DNA of 64,000 bases. Origin: Pigmentiphaga aceris (lineage in GTDB: Bacteria > Pseudomonadota > Gammaproteobacteria > Burkholderiales > Burkholderiaceae_B). The first letter of the stretch is position 1; the number at the start of each line of letters is the position of its first letter. The notes beneath the pieces are model-generated. The model saw nothing but the letters and a program-made list of their open reading frames with translations, had not been told where the DNA came from and did no database searches. Position numbers and translations under genes: made by a program. The stretch is from NCBI RefSeq assembly GCF_008119665.1, contig NZ_CP043046.1, forward strand, positions 4,464,001-4,528,000, in the 5' to 3' direction. Shown here in pieces: positions 53,119-62,548 of this stretch.

Positions 53119-54272
53119 GCAGCGGCTCCCAAGGCCTCGGTCAAGGCCTTGATGAAGTGCGCGTTGTCGCTTGCACTGCCAATCGACACGCGGATGAAGC
53201 GTTCGTAACCCGCTTCCTTCCAGGGCTTGATGATCACGCCGTGCGACAGCAAGGCTTCCGCCACCGGGCCATTGGGCCGGCCCAGATCGATGAACAAGAA
53301 ATTGGCAGCAGACGGTGCCACGGTCAGACCCATGGCTTTCAATTGTTTGGCCATGACCTCACGTTGGCGCACGGTGTCGGTCACCGAGTAATTCATGTGC
53401 TCGACGTCCGACCACGCCGCCAACGCAGCACGCTGCGCAGCAATGTTCACATTGAACGGTGTACGCACGCGGTCAAGCAAGGACACGACAACGTTGTCCG
53501 ACGCAATGCCATAGCCCACCCGCAAGCCGGCCAGGCCCCAGGCCTTCGAGAAGGTGCGCAGCACAATCCACGGGCGATGCTGCTCGTGAAGAATCTTCAA
53601 GGCGTCGGGGAAGCCTTCAGCCAGGCTGGCGTATTCGAAGTAGGCCTCGTCGATGACCAACAAGGTGTCATCCGGCGCGGCATCGATGATGCGACGGAAT
53701 TGCGCTTCGTCGACCATGCAGCCCACGGGGTTCGACGGGTTGCTGAGCAAGACCATTTTGGTAGGCGCAGTCAAAGCCGCACACCAGGCGTCCACGTCGA
53801 ATTCCAGCGCCTCGGTTACCGGCACCATGGTGACTGTCGCCCCCATCATGCGCGGATAGATCTCGTGCAGGCCGAAGGACGGAATCAGCGTGACGGCCCG
53901 GTCGCCCGGCGACAGGAAAGCCTGGCACAAGAGTTCCAGCAGGTTTTCCGACCCGTTGCCTACCACGATGCGATCCGCAGCCAGGCCAAGCCGGCTGCCG
54001 ATGGCTTCGCGCAGCTCGGTGCTGGCCGCGTCGGGATAGACGCCGATGCCACTCACCAGATCCACCAGCGCCCGCGCCACCGCCGGACTCGCCCCAGCCG
54101 GATTTTCGTTGCTGGCCAGACGCGAGATGCGCGTCACGCCGTAGCGCTGACGCACGGCGTCGCTCGACAGGCCCGCGTTGTACATGGGCAGGTCGGCCAC
54201 TTCGCTGCGCGCCAGGTGCGACGCGGTGGATTCGGCAGGCGTGGAAATCGGCTCGGGGGTCGTGGCGGTCAT
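53115..54272 (-). CDS. hisC: HisC-like aminotransferase inside the hut operon
   Basis: A 385-residue fold-type I PLP aminotransferase of the histidinol-phosphate aminotransferase family. The PLP lysine is in RTFSKAWGLAGLRVGYG; SNPSNPVG and VIDEAYFEY are other core motifs. Co-transcribed between hutH and hutC (3-base gap and 4-base overlap), it is probably not the biosynthetic HisC. A role in histidine or aromatic amino-acid transamination under the same repressor is plausible. The symbol reflects the family only. Confidence 0.8.
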   Translation of the reverse strand: MTATTPEPISTPAESTASHLARSEVADLPMYNAGLSSDAVRQRYGVTRISRLASNENPAGASPAVARALVDLVSGIGVYPDAASTELREAIGSRLGLAADRIVVGNGSENLLELLCQAFLSPGDRAVTLIPSFGLHEIYPRMMGATVTMVPVTEALEFDVDAWCAALTAPTKMVLLSNPSNPVGCMVDEAQFRRIIDAAPDDTLLVIDEAYFEYASLAEGFPDALKILHEQHRPWIVLRTFSKAWGLAGLRVGYGIASDNVVVSLLDRVRTPFNVNIAAQRAALAAWSDVEHMNYSVTDTVRQREVMAKQLKAMGLTVAPSAANFLFIDLGRPNGPVAEALLSHGVIIKPWKEAGYERFIRVSIGSASDNAHFIKALTEALGAAA

Positions 54273-54275
54273 GGG

Positions 54276-55832
54276 TTATCCGTGGTGACTGGGAAGCACG
54301 GCGCGCAAGGCATCCGGCCAGGTATTGCGAAGCGCCCAGCATCGCATGCTTTCGATGTCGGTCGCCAGGTAGCGGTCTTGATCGAGGAAGGCAACGTCGC
54401 GACGGATACCGTCGAACTCGGCTTCGATCGCATCCGAGCTGCGCAGCGGGCGCTGGAATTCCATGCCCTGCGCCGCCGCCATCGCCTCGATGCCGACCAC
54501 CACAGCCGTATTGTTCACCATATCGGCCAGTCGGCGGGCACCGAATGTGGCCATCGACACGTGGTCTTCCTGATTGGCAGACGTCGGCAGGCTGTCCACG
54601 CTGGCCGGATGCGCCAGGGACTTGTTTTCCGATGCCAGTGCGGCAGCGGTCACTTGCGCAATCATGAAGCCCGAATTCAGGCCGCCATCACGCACCAGGA
54701 ACGGCGGCAGGCCCGACAGACCGGTGTCCAGCAACAAGGCCATGCGGCGCTCGGAGATTGCACCGATTTCCGCGATTGCCACCGCCAGGGTATCCGCAGC
54801 GAAGGCCACGGGTTCCGCGTGGAAGTTGCCGCCCGAGATCACGTCACCTTCGGCAGAGAACACCAGCGGGTTGTCCGACGCGGCATTGGCCTCGATGGTC
54901 AGAATGCGCGCAGCGTGGCGCAGGTTGTCCAGGCAAGCGCCCATCACCTGGGGCACGCAGCGAATCGAATACGGGTCTTGCACACGACCGCAGTGCGCAT
55001 GCGAGGGCACAATCGCACTGCCCTCGAAAATGCCGCGCAGCACACGCGCCACGTCGATCTGCCCCACTTGGCCACGGGCTTCGTGAATGCGGGCGTCCAG
55101 CGGTGCCACCGAGCCCTTGATGGCTTCCAGCGACAGGGCACCAGCAACCAGGCCAGCGGCGAACACGTTCTCGGCCCCGAACAGACCGGCCAATGCCAAG
55201 CCGGTCGATACCTGTGTGCCATTCAGCAAGGCCAGACCTTCTTTCGGGCCAAGAACGAAGGGTTCCAGACCCAGGCTGCGCATGGCTTCCGCACCATCGA
55301 CCACACGGCCATCGGCAAGCTTTGCCTGACCTTCGCCGATCAACACGCATGCCAAGTGCGCCAGCGGTGCCAGGTCACCCGAAGCGCCTACCGAACCTTT
55401 GGCCGGAATGCGCGGCAAGACGTTGGCGTTGGCCATGGCCAGCAGTGCGTCAACGACTTCGGGCCGCACACCGGAATGGCCACGTGCCAGGCTGATCGCC
55501 TTGGTCGCCAGGATCAGTCGCACCACGCCGTCAGGCAAGGCGTCGCCCGTGCCGACCGCATGCGAGATCACCAGGTTGCGTTGCAACTGCGCCAGCTTGT
55601 CGTTCGCAATCGACGTATTGGCCAACTTGCCGAAACCGGTGTTGATGCCGTAGACCACCCGATTCTCTGCCACGATCGCCGAGACGGTGTCACGGGCACG
55701 GGCAATCGCCTCGTAAGCGGCGGGTACCAGCGACAGGCTCAGCGGTGCCAGATACAGACGACGCAGATCGGCCAGGGTGACGTGACCGGGGTCGAGTACC
55801 AGCGAGGTGGACAGAGAAGCAGAGGAGGTCAT
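54276..55832 (-). CDS. hutH: Histidine ammonia-lyase
   Basis: A 518-residue enzyme that converts L-histidine to trans-urocanate and ammonia. The MIO prosthetic group forms from A150-S151-G152 in [14 protein letters not shown]. Other signature stretches are [13 protein letters not shown] and the aromatic-binding region near [12 protein letters not shown]. Length is normal. First gene of the minus-strand hut operon. Confidence 0.95.
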   Translation of the reverse strand: MTSSASLSTSLVLDPGHVTLADLRRLYLAPLSLSLVPAAYEAIARARDTVSAIVAENRVVYGINTGFGKLANTSIANDKLAQLQRNLVISHAVGTGDALPDGVVRLILATKAISLARGHSGVRPEVVDALLAMANANVLPRIPAKGSVGASGDLAPLAHLACVLIGEGQAKLADGRVVDGAEAMRSLGLEPFVLGPKEGLALLNGTQVSTGLALAGLFGAENVFAAGLVAGALSLEAIKGSVAPLDARIHEARGQVGQIDVARVLRGIFEGSAIVPSHAHCGRVQDPYSIRCVPQVMGACLDNLRHAARILTIEANAASDNPLVFSAEGDVISGGNFHAEPVAFAADTLAVAIAEIGAISERRMALLLDTGLSGLPPFLVRDGGLNSGFMIAQVTAAALASENKSLAHPASVDSLPTSANQEDHVSMATFGARRLADMVNNTAVVVGIEAMAAAQGMEFQRPLRSSDAIEAEFDGIRRDVAFLDQDRYLATDIESMRCWALRNTWPDALRAVLPSHHG

Positions 55833-55930
55833 GGGGAGCCTGCCAAAGAGGAAACGGATGGAGGGAGACAGCGATACGACGAGGCGAGAAACCGGTGAAG
55901 ACCACTTTTCAAGCCGTCATTTGCGAACTA

Positions 55931-55938
55931 GTATATAC
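55931..55938. promoter_or_regulatory. HutC operator, hutH-proximal
   Basis: The perfect palindrome GTATATAC, in the context CTAGTATATACCGC, 98 bases before hutH. An identical octamer lies nearer hutU. Known HutC sites contain TGTATATACA-type cores. Confidence 0.65.
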
Positions 55939-55957
55939 CGCTCGTTTTCAAAAAACG

Positions 55958-56002
55958 ATAGCGATTTCCGGTGTGTTTTCCCGCATCGAGAAAAATCGCT
56001 AT
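55958..56002. promoter_or_regulatory. Inverted repeat within the divergent hut promoter
   Basis: ATAGCGATTT (55958-55967) and AAATCGCTAT (55993-56002) form a perfect 10-bp inverted repeat with a 25-base spacer, lying exactly between the two GTATATAC sites. Possibly the site of a second regulator. Confidence 0.5.
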
Positions 56003-56016
56003 GACGTTTTTTTGTT

Positions 56017-56024
56017 GTATATAC
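56017..56024. promoter_or_regulatory. HutC operator, hutU-proximal
   Basis: A second perfect GTATATAC, in the context TTGTATATACTTC, 80 bases before the hutU ATG. With the copy at 55931 it brackets the divergent promoters. Confidence 0.7.
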
Positions 56025-56104
56025 TTCGCCAAAACCCAGATCCGGCGACGCCAGCGCCCGCAGCTCGATGCGCCCCGCACACCGCCATTTTCCAGAGAAA
56101 AACG

Positions 56105-57793
56105 ATGAGCAATTCCACCCAGATCGATCCTCGCCTCGACGAAAGCCGTGTCATCCGGGCACCGCGCGGCAGCGAAAAAACCTGCAAGAGCTGGCTGACC
56201 GAAGCCGCCTATCGCATGATCCAGAACAACCTGGATGCAGAGGTCGCCGAGCACCCGCAGGCGCTGGTGGTCTATGGTGGTATTGGTCGTGCGGCGCGCA
56301 ACTGGGCCTGCTATGACCAGATCCTGGCCTCGCTGAAAGACCTGAACGACGACGAGACGCTGCTGGTGCAGTCCGGCAAGCCGGTGGGCGTGTTCCGCAC
56401 CCACGCCGACGCGCCGCGCGTGCTGATCGCCAATTCCAACTTGGTGCCGCACTGGGCCAACTGGGAACACTTCCACGAGCTGGATCGCAAGGGTTTGATG
56501 ATGTATGGCCAGATGACCGCTGGCAGCTGGATCTACATCGGCAGCCAGGGCATCGTCCAGGGCACCTACGAAACTTTCTATTCGGTCGCCAATCAGCACT
56601 TCGACGGCAAGCCCGCTGGCCGCTGGATTCTGACCGGCGGTCTGGGTGGCATGGGTGGCGCGCAGCCGCTGGCCGCCACCATGGCCGGCTTCTCGATGCT
56701 GGCCGTGGAATGCGACGAAACCCGCATCGACATGCGCCTGAAGACGCGTTACCTGGACAAGAAGGCCAGCACGCTGGATGAAGCGCTGGCCATGATCGAA
56801 GCAGCCAAACAGCAAGGCAAAGCGATCTCGGTCGGCCTGCTGGGCAACGCCGCCACCGTGTTCACGGAACTGGTGGATCGCGGCATCACCCCCGACGTGG
56901 TCACCGACCAGACCAGCGCGCACGACCCGATGCACGGCTACCTGCCCGAAGGCTGGACCGTGGCCGACTGGAAGGCACGCCAGAAGTCCGACCCCGACAG
57001 CATCGTGCTGCCAGCCAAGCAGTCGATGGCCAAACACGTGCGCGCCATGCTGGCCCTGCAAAGCGCTGGTGCCGCCACGCTGGATTACGGCAACAACATC
57101 CGCCAGGTCGCCTTCGACATGGGCGTGGAAAACGCGTTTGATTTCCCCGGCTTCGTGCCTGCCTACATCCGCCCGCTGTTCTGCGAAGGCAAGGGCCCGT
57201 TCCGCTGGGTGGCGCTGTCTGGCGACCCGGAAGATATCTACAAGACCGACGCCAAGGTCAAGGAACTGATTCCCGACGACGCCCACCTGCACAACTGGCT
57301 GGACATGGCGCGCGAACGCATCTCCTTCCAGGGCCTGCCGGCGCGTATCTGCTGGGTTGGCGTGAAAGACCGCTATCGCCTGGCGCTGGCCTTCAACGAA
57401 ATGGTGCGCAACGGTGAACTGAAAGCGCCCATCGTGATCGGCCGTGACCACCTGGACACCGGATCGGTGGCCAGCCCCAACCGCGAAACCGAATCCATGA
57501 TGGACGGCTCGGACGCGGTCAGCGATTGGCCCTTGTTGAATGCCCTGCTGAACACCGCAGGCGGCGCCACCTGGGTGTCCTTGCACCACGGTGGTGGTGT
57601 GGGCATGGGCTTCAGCCAGCACTCTGGCGTGGTGATCGTCTGCGACGGTACGGAAGCTGCCGACCGCCGCCTGGAACGCGTGCTGTTCAACGACCCGGCA
57701 ACTGGCGTCATGCGCCACGCCGACGCCGGTTACGAGCTGGCCAAGCAGACCGCCCGCGACGCAGGCCTGAACCTGCCGATGCTGGATCGCTGA
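56105..57793 (+). CDS. hutU: Urocanate hydratase
   Basis: A 562-residue urocanase that hydrates urocanate to imidazolonepropionate using tightly bound NAD. The active-site signature [10 protein letters not shown] is present with C416. [18 protein letters not shown] is the NAD loop. The ATG at 56105 gives the standard N-terminus; an open frame to 55895 reads through the operator region. First gene of the plus-strand hut operon. Confidence 0.95.
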   Translation: MSNSTQIDPRLDESRVIRAPRGSEKTCKSWLTEAAYRMIQNNLDAEVAEHPQALVVYGGIGRAARNWACYDQILASLKDLNDDETLLVQSGKPVGVFRTHADAPRVLIANSNLVPHWANWEHFHELDRKGLMMYGQMTAGSWIYIGSQGIVQGTYETFYSVANQHFDGKPAGRWILTGGLGGMGGAQPLAATMAGFSMLAVECDETRIDMRLKTRYLDKKASTLDEALAMIEAAKQQGKAISVGLLGNAATVFTELVDRGITPDVVTDQTSAHDPMHGYLPEGWTVADWKARQKSDPDSIVLPAKQSMAKHVRAMLALQSAGAATLDYGNNIRQVAFDMGVENAFDFPGFVPAYIRPLFCEGKGPFRWVALSGDPEDIYKTDAKVKELIPDDAHLHNWLDMARERISFQGLPARICWVGVKDRYRLALAFNEMVRNGELKAPIVIGRDHLDTGSVASPNRETESMMDGSDAVSDWPLLNALLNTAGGATWVSLHHGGGVGMGFSQHSGVVIVCDGTEAADRRLERVLFNDPATGVMRHADAGYELAKQTARDAGLNLPMLDR

Positions 57794-57795
57794 GC

Positions 57796-58389
57796 ATGAC
57801 GGCCTCCTTCACCCCGATCCCGTGGGAGGCCCTGCGGGCCGCCCCGTGGAAGAACGGCGGCGGCGTCACCCGCGAGATCGCGGCCTACCCTGCCGGCAGC
57901 GACACCAGCAACTTCACGTGGCGCGTAAGCGTTGCCGACATCGATGCTGGCGGCCCGTTCTCGACCTTTCCGGGCATCGACCGCAACCTGGTGCTGCTGT
58001 CCGGCAAGGGCATGGAACTGGTACACGACGACGGCAAGGTATACCGCCTGGACCAGCCGATGGACATCGCGCGCTTTGCAGGCGAAACCGCCATCTCGGC
58101 CAAGTTGTTCGACGGCCCAACCCGCGACCTGAACGTGATGGTGCGCCGTGAACACGGCAGCGCCACGGTGCAGGCACTGAGCGCGCCGGCCGACGTCAAT
58201 CTGGCGGGCACGACCGTGCTGCTGTATTGCGTCCACGGCGACATTCTGGTGACGCTCGACGGTGCCGATCCGATCACGCTTGCGCCCGGCGCGACATTGC
58301 CGGTGGACGTGGCCCTTGCCAAGCGCTGCGGCATTGCGGGGAACGGCTACGTCCTGTTCATCACGATTACGCTGCGCCAAGAACCTTGA
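57796..58389 (+). CDS. hutD: HutD family protein
   Basis: A 197-residue bicupin of the HutD/Ves family with [14 protein letters not shown] and [16 protein letters not shown]. In Pseudomonas HutD sets an upper limit on hut activity, possibly by binding an intermediate. It starts 2 bases after the hutU stop, so it is coupled. Confidence 0.9.
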   Translation: MTASFTPIPWEALRAAPWKNGGGVTREIAAYPAGSDTSNFTWRVSVADIDAGGPFSTFPGIDRNLVLLSGKGMELVHDDGKVYRLDQPMDIARFAGETAISAKLFDGPTRDLNVMVRREHGSATVQALSAPADVNLAGTTVLLYCVHGDILVTLDGADPITLAPGATLPVDVALAKRCGIAGNGYVLFITITLRQEP

Positions 58390-58397
58390 AGGACACC

Positions 58398-59615
58398 ATG
58401 ACCGATACCGTCTGGCACAACCTGCATCTCTGTCCCGATGGCGATCCCGGCCAGGTCGTGCGCGACGCAGCCATCGTCACGCAAGACGGCCGCATTGCCT
58501 GGATCGGGCTGCTTACTGAGTTGCCCGGCAACTACGCCACCCTGCCCCGCCAGGACCTGAACGGCCACTGGGTCACGCCTGGCCTGGTCGACTGCCACAC
58601 CCACCTGGTTTATGCCGGTGACCGCGCCGACGAATTTGCGCAACGCCTGGCAGGTGTCAGCTACGAAGAGATCGCGCGACGCGGCGGCGGCATCCTGTCC
58701 ACCGTGCGCGCCACCCGCGAGGCCAACGAAGCCACGTTGTTCGCGCAGTCCGCAAAGCGCCTTGAAGCCATGCTTGCGCAAGGCGTCACGGCCGTTGAGA
58801 TCAAGTCCGGTTATGGCCTGGATCTGGATTCCGAGCGCAAAATGCTGCGTGTGGCCCGCCAGTTGGGCGAGCGCTACCCAGTCACGGTCTACACCACCTT
58901 CCTGGGCGCGCATGCCTTGCCCAAGGAATATGCGGGTCGCGCCGACGACTACATCACCGAAGTCTGCGAACAGATGCTGCCCGCCTTGGCGGCAGAAAAT
59001 CTGGTCGATGCAGTGGACGTGTTCTGTGAAGGCATCGGCTTCTCGCTGGCGCAAAGCCAGCGCGTCTTCGAAGCAGCCGAACGTCACGGCCTGCCGGTGA
59101 AGATGCACGCCGAACAACTGTCCAACCTGGGCGGAGCCGCGCTTGCGGCCAAGCACCATGCGCTGTCATCCGACCACCTGGAATTCCTGGACGAAGCCGG
59201 CGTGATCGCCATGCGCGATGCAGGCAGCGTGGCCGTGCTCTTGCCCGGTGCCTACTACTTCATCCGCGAAACCCAACTGCCGCCCATCGCACTGCTGCGC
59301 CAGCATGGCGTGCCGATTGCCATCTCGACCGACTGCAACCCCGGCACCTCGCCCAGCACCTCGTTGCCGCTGATGATGAACATGGGCGCCACCCTGTTCC
59401 GCATGACCGTGCCGGAATTGCTGGCAGGCGTGACCACCGTCGCCGCCCAGGCCCTGGGCAAGGCCGAGGAACATGGCCGGATAGCAGTAGGCAGGTCAGC
59501 AGACTTTGCCGTCTGGAACGTGTCGAACCTGGCCGAACTCGTCTACTGGATCGGCCGACCGCTGTGCGAACGGGTCGTGCGGCACGGCAAGACTGCGTAC
59601 TTGGCAGGCGCTTGA
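58398..59615 (+). CDS. hutI: Imidazolonepropionase
   Basis: A 405-residue amidohydrolase that opens imidazolonepropionate to N-formimino-glutamate. The metal-binding [20 protein letters not shown] and [10 protein letters not shown] motifs are in place. It lies 8 bases after hutD and is the last intact hut gene here: neither hutG nor hutF follows. Confidence 0.94.
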   Translation: MTDTVWHNLHLCPDGDPGQVVRDAAIVTQDGRIAWIGLLTELPGNYATLPRQDLNGHWVTPGLVDCHTHLVYAGDRADEFAQRLAGVSYEEIARRGGGILSTVRATREANEATLFAQSAKRLEAMLAQGVTAVEIKSGYGLDLDSERKMLRVARQLGERYPVTVYTTFLGAHALPKEYAGRADDYITEVCEQMLPALAAENLVDAVDVFCEGIGFSLAQSQRVFEAAERHGLPVKMHAEQLSNLGGAALAAKHHALSSDHLEFLDEAGVIAMRDAGSVAVLLPGAYYFIRETQLPPIALLRQHGVPIAISTDCNPGTSPSTSLPLMMNMGATLFRMTVPELLAGVTTVAAQALGKAEEHGRIAVGRSADFAVWNVSNLAELVYWIGRPLCERVVRHGKTAYLAGA

Positions 59616-59625
59616 TGCGTTAAGT

Positions 59626-59673
59626 CACTGTGCCTTTGTTGTACTGCTGAGCATTACACTCAAGGGCACAGTG
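59626..59673. repeat. Inverted repeat at the truncated hicA junction
   Basis: CACTGTGCCTTTG (59626-59638) and CAAGGGCACAGTG (59661-59673) pair at 12 of 13 positions around a 22-base spacer. It begins 10 bases after the hutI stop and its right arm lies inside the hicA remnant. It may be a hutI terminator or a trace of the deletion. Confidence 0.6.
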
Positions 59674-59748
59674 CCGATCCCGCATCCGAAAAAAGACTTG
59701 CCGATAGGTACGGTACGAAGCGCCCTCAAGCAAGCCGGTCTACTCTGA
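59662..59748 (+). pseudogene. hicA: HicA toxin remnant, 5' half missing
   Basis: The frame reads GTVPIPHPKKDLPIGTVRSALKQ then AGLL and a stop, which is the C-terminal half of HicA mRNA interferases. The N-terminal 30 residues, with the start and the RNA-binding part that carries the catalytic histidine (GSHxQF), are absent; only 46 bases separate it from the hutI stop. It cannot make an active toxin. The stop overlaps the ribosome site of hicB. Confidence 0.75.
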
Positions 59749-59751
59749 GGA

Positions 59752-60150
59752 ATGCAGACAGTGCTCTACCCAATCTATGTTCACAAGGAAGCGGAAAGCG
59801 CCTACGGCGTGATCTTTCCGGATTTTCCTGGCTGCTTTTCTGCCGCCGACGAGGCCCATGACATTGCACGCATGGCGCAGGAGGCCGTTGAGGCGCACTT
59901 CAATGATGACGATGCGCCGATCCCGTTGCCTAGCGCACCGGACGCCTGGATGAATGATCCGGACTATCAGGGTGGTTTCTGGATGATGGTCGACATCGAC
60001 CTGTCGAAGGTGAAAGCCAAAGCGGTTCGCCTGAATATCAGCCTGCCTGAAAACCTGGTCCAACGAATCGATGCAGCGGCGAAAGCGCGCCATCTGAGCC
60101 GGTCGGCCTTTCTTGCGCTGGCGGCTACACGCGAAATGGCGGATCACTGA
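59752..60150 (+). CDS. hicB: HicB antitoxin, now without an intact partner
   Basis: A 132-residue type II HicB: an RNase-H-like fold first (YGVIFPDFPGCFSAADE, then the QEAVEAHF helix) and a C-terminal ribbon-helix-helix/HTH region (LNISLPENLVQRIDAAAKAR) that would bind DNA. It appears intact. With hicA truncated it is an orphan, perhaps kept as a repressor or to counter another HicA. Confidence 0.85.
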   Translation: MQTVLYPIYVHKEAESAYGVIFPDFPGCFSAADEAHDIARMAQEAVEAHFNDDDAPIPLPSAPDAWMNDPDYQGGFWMMVDIDLSKVKAKAVRLNISLPENLVQRIDAAAKARHLSRSAFLALAATREMADH

Positions 60151-60175
60151 AGCAGTACATGTTGGGCAGCGCTTT

Positions 60176-62227
60176 CTAAACAATCCGCCCACCCTGCTCG
60201 CGCAGATAGCGGTACACCGTGGTGCGTGACACCCCCAGGTTGCGTGAGGTCTGGCTTACGCTGTGACCCGTGCGCTCGAACTCTGACACCACGCGCTGCA
60301 AGGCGGCTTGCTGCAACGCCGAATGCCCGGGCGACTCGACTGCAGCGGTCGGACACAGGCTCGCAAAATCATCGATGTTCAAATGCCGGGTGGCATGCAT
60401 CAGCAAGGCACGTGTCAGCACCGCGCGCAGTTCACGCATGTTGCCGCGCCAGGGCAGGCGCGACAGTTGTGCTACGGCTTCATCAGAAATGCTGGCCATC
60501 GGGTCGATTGCCGCCAATACGTTGCGGGTAACCGCGGCGAAATCTTCGCGTGCACGCAAGGGCGGCAGCGCCAGGCGCACGACGTTCAGGCGGTGCAGCA
60601 AGTCTGCGCGAAAGCGTCTGGCTGCGACTTCGGCATCCAGATCGGCATGGGTGGCCGCTAGCAGTTGCACATCGACATGACGGGCAGTGCGGCCGCCGAC
60701 CGGGCGCACCAGTCGGTCGTCCAGAAAGCGCAGTAATGCCGCCTGAAGCAACAAGGGCAATTCAACAATCTCGTCCAGCAGCAAGGTGCCGCCGTCGGCG
60801 CTTTCGATCAGGCCGGAGCTGCCGTCACGCCGCGCGCCGGTGAATGCACCGCCTACGTAGCCGAACAGCTCGGCCTCGAACAATTCCGCAGGCAAGGCCC
60901 CGCAATTCACCGCCACAAACGCCCCGTTGCGACCACTGCTGGCGTGGGCATGGCGTGCCAGCAATTCCTTGCCGGTGCCGGTCTCGCCGTGGATCAGGAT
61001 CGGTACACGCATCCGCACGGCGGCCTCGGCCATGCGCAAGGTGGCGACAACGGCGGGATCGTCCGCCACCATGGGGATGGTCGTTTGCGCTGACAGTGCA
61101 GATGCCTGCGACGCACGTGTCCGCGATGAAGCGGAGCCAGTTGTGGAGGCAGGTGCGTACGTCGGATCAGATCCGGGATTGGATGTGGGGTGCGATGCGA
61201 GGTTGGATGCAGGGCTGAATACCGGACTGGATATCGACGCAGATGCTGTCACCGGCGCAGACACAAACCCTGCATTCACCGCCGGACTGACCACCGCCGC
61301 TGCCGCCCTCGCGCCCCCCACCCGGCTCACCGCCAGCATGCTGCCCAACACATCCCGCAGCCGCACTTCATCCTCGTGCATCAAGCGCGCCGAAAAACGC
61401 GCAAACGGTTCATCGAAAATCCGCTCGAAGGGTGTGCCCAGGCTCAACGACAAACCCGACAACAAGCCCTGTGCGCGCGCATTCATCGCGCTGACATGCC
61501 CAATGGCATCGAAGGCAATCATGCCGCAACCGAGTGTCGCCAGAAACTCCACACGCGGGTGAATCGCCATCACCAGGTGCCCGCGCATCTGCTCGGCCAA
61601 CAGCAGGTTTTCCACATGCATGGCCGACATGCGCACCAGGGCCTGTGTATGTCGTTGCCGGGATTCCACATAGGACGACGCGTCCAGCACCCCCAGTACT
61701 CTGCCCTGCCCGTCGTGGATGGGTGCAGCGGTACAGGAGATGTCGCCGTACTTCAGGAAGAAATGCTCGTCGCCGGTAATCGACACGGGCCGCCCCATGG
61801 CCAATGCCGTACCCAGTCCATTGGTGCCGCAGTGCGCTTCGGCCCAGCAACTGCCCACGACGATATCTGCCGACGAGCCGCTGCTGCGAAACCGGTTGTC
61901 CGCAAACAGATCCAGGATCACGCCTTCCGCGTCGGCAAAGGCCAGCAGGAAGTTGGACCCGGCAATCTGCTGGAACAAGGTTTCGATCTCAGCAAGCGCA
62001 AGCCGCCTGACCGAGGCCAGGTTCTCACGCCGGCGCAGCAGCTCATGTCCTTCGATCACCCTGGGTGCAGGTGGCCGTGCCGGATCAAGCTGCCGGGCAA
62101 CGCAGCGCGCCCAGCTGTCGAGCACATCGGGCGATGCGGGGCTTGACGCAAACCCAGTCGGACATGCCTGACCGTTCGCGCGCGTAGCCGGTGTCTGGGC
62201 GAACGAACGCGCGGTAGGGGGTGCCAT
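60176..62227 (-). CDS. Sigma-54-dependent activator, AcoR-like
   Basis: A 683-residue enhancer-binding protein. An N-terminal GAF-like sensor (CWAEAHCGTNGLGTALAMGR, typical of AcoR) is followed by a PAS-like part, a low-complexity Ser/Ala/Pro linker (about residues 305-375), the AAA domain with GETGTGKE at 414-421 and GAFTGA at 460-465, and a Fis-type helix-turn-helix (VSQTSRNLGVSRTTVYRYL). The GAFTGA loop is intact, so it should contact sigma-54. The divergent gene has a consensus -24/-12 promoter, making it the obvious target. Confidence 0.9.
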   Translation of the reverse strand: MAPPTARSFAQTPATRANGQACPTGFASSPASPDVLDSWARCVARQLDPARPPAPRVIEGHELLRRRENLASVRRLALAEIETLFQQIAGSNFLLAFADAEGVILDLFADNRFRSSGSSADIVVGSCWAEAHCGTNGLGTALAMGRPVSITGDEHFFLKYGDISCTAAPIHDGQGRVLGVLDASSYVESRQRHTQALVRMSAMHVENLLLAEQMRGHLVMAIHPRVEFLATLGCGMIAFDAIGHVSAMNARAQGLLSGLSLSLGTPFERIFDEPFARFSARLMHEDEVRLRDVLGSMLAVSRVGGARAAAAVVSPAVNAGFVSAPVTASASISSPVFSPASNLASHPTSNPGSDPTYAPASTTGSASSRTRASQASALSAQTTIPMVADDPAVVATLRMAEAAVRMRVPILIHGETGTGKELLARHAHASSGRNGAFVAVNCGALPAELFEAELFGYVGGAFTGARRDGSSGLIESADGGTLLLDEIVELPLLLQAALLRFLDDRLVRPVGGRTARHVDVQLLAATHADLDAEVAARRFRADLLHRLNVVRLALPPLRAREDFAAVTRNVLAAIDPMASISDEAVAQLSRLPWRGNMRELRAVLTRALLMHATRHLNIDDFASLCPTAAVESPGHSALQQAALQRVVSEFERTGHSVSQTSRNLGVSRTTVYRYLREQGGRIV

Positions 62228-62349
62228 GCTGCTCTCCTCGCGAGTGCGGTGACCGCACCCGTCGCATTTCTTATTTTTGTGCGGCGTTTCACTGGGTGTT
62301 AATCACCGCCTGCTCAGCCAAGGTAGCAGGCAGCCCTGGCGTCGGCAAC

Positions 62350-62371
62350 TGCACAGAAACTGGACAGTGCA
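62350..62371. promoter_or_regulatory. Candidate upstream activator sequence
   Basis: TGCAC-N12-GTGCA inverted repeat, also containing the imperfect direct repeat CTGCACAG / CTGGACAG. It sits about 95-115 bases before the sigma-54 promoter, the usual distance for an enhancer-binding protein. Confidence 0.35.
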
Positions 62372-62463
62372 CCGCCTGCTTGAGCTGGAAATGAACGATT
62401 TCCCAGCGCAGACCGGCTTGGTTGCCCAGGCAATCGCGTGATCGTATTCGGGTAAGTCCCGGA

Positions 62464-62479
62464 TGGCACAGGCGTTGCA
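62464..62479 (+). promoter_or_regulatory. Sigma-54 (-24/-12) promoter
   Basis: TGGCAC-N5-TTGCA matches the sigma-54 consensus with the correct GG-to-GC spacing. It lies about 70 bases before the dehydrogenase ATG and is divergent from a sigma-54 activator gene, which strongly supports it. Confidence 0.85.
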
Positions 62480-62548
62480 TCGATCGCATCGCCGGTCACG
62501 CGGTCACTGCCGGCCACACCGACATCACAACATCACGGGGACATCAGC

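Larger units (their letters stand above)
62228..62548. other. Divergent regulatory region between the activator and dehydrogenase genes
   Basis: A 321-base spacer without coding capacity. It contains a sigma-54 promoter (62464-62479) reading toward the dehydrogenase and a candidate upstream activator site (62350-62371). The promoter of the activator gene itself was not identified. Confidence 0.6.

Noticed and set aside
55928..57718. 596-codon minus-strand open frame opposite hutU
   Set aside because: Antisense to a clear urocanase. Composition (many H, Q, V, G) is typical of a shadow frame and it has no recognisable domain.
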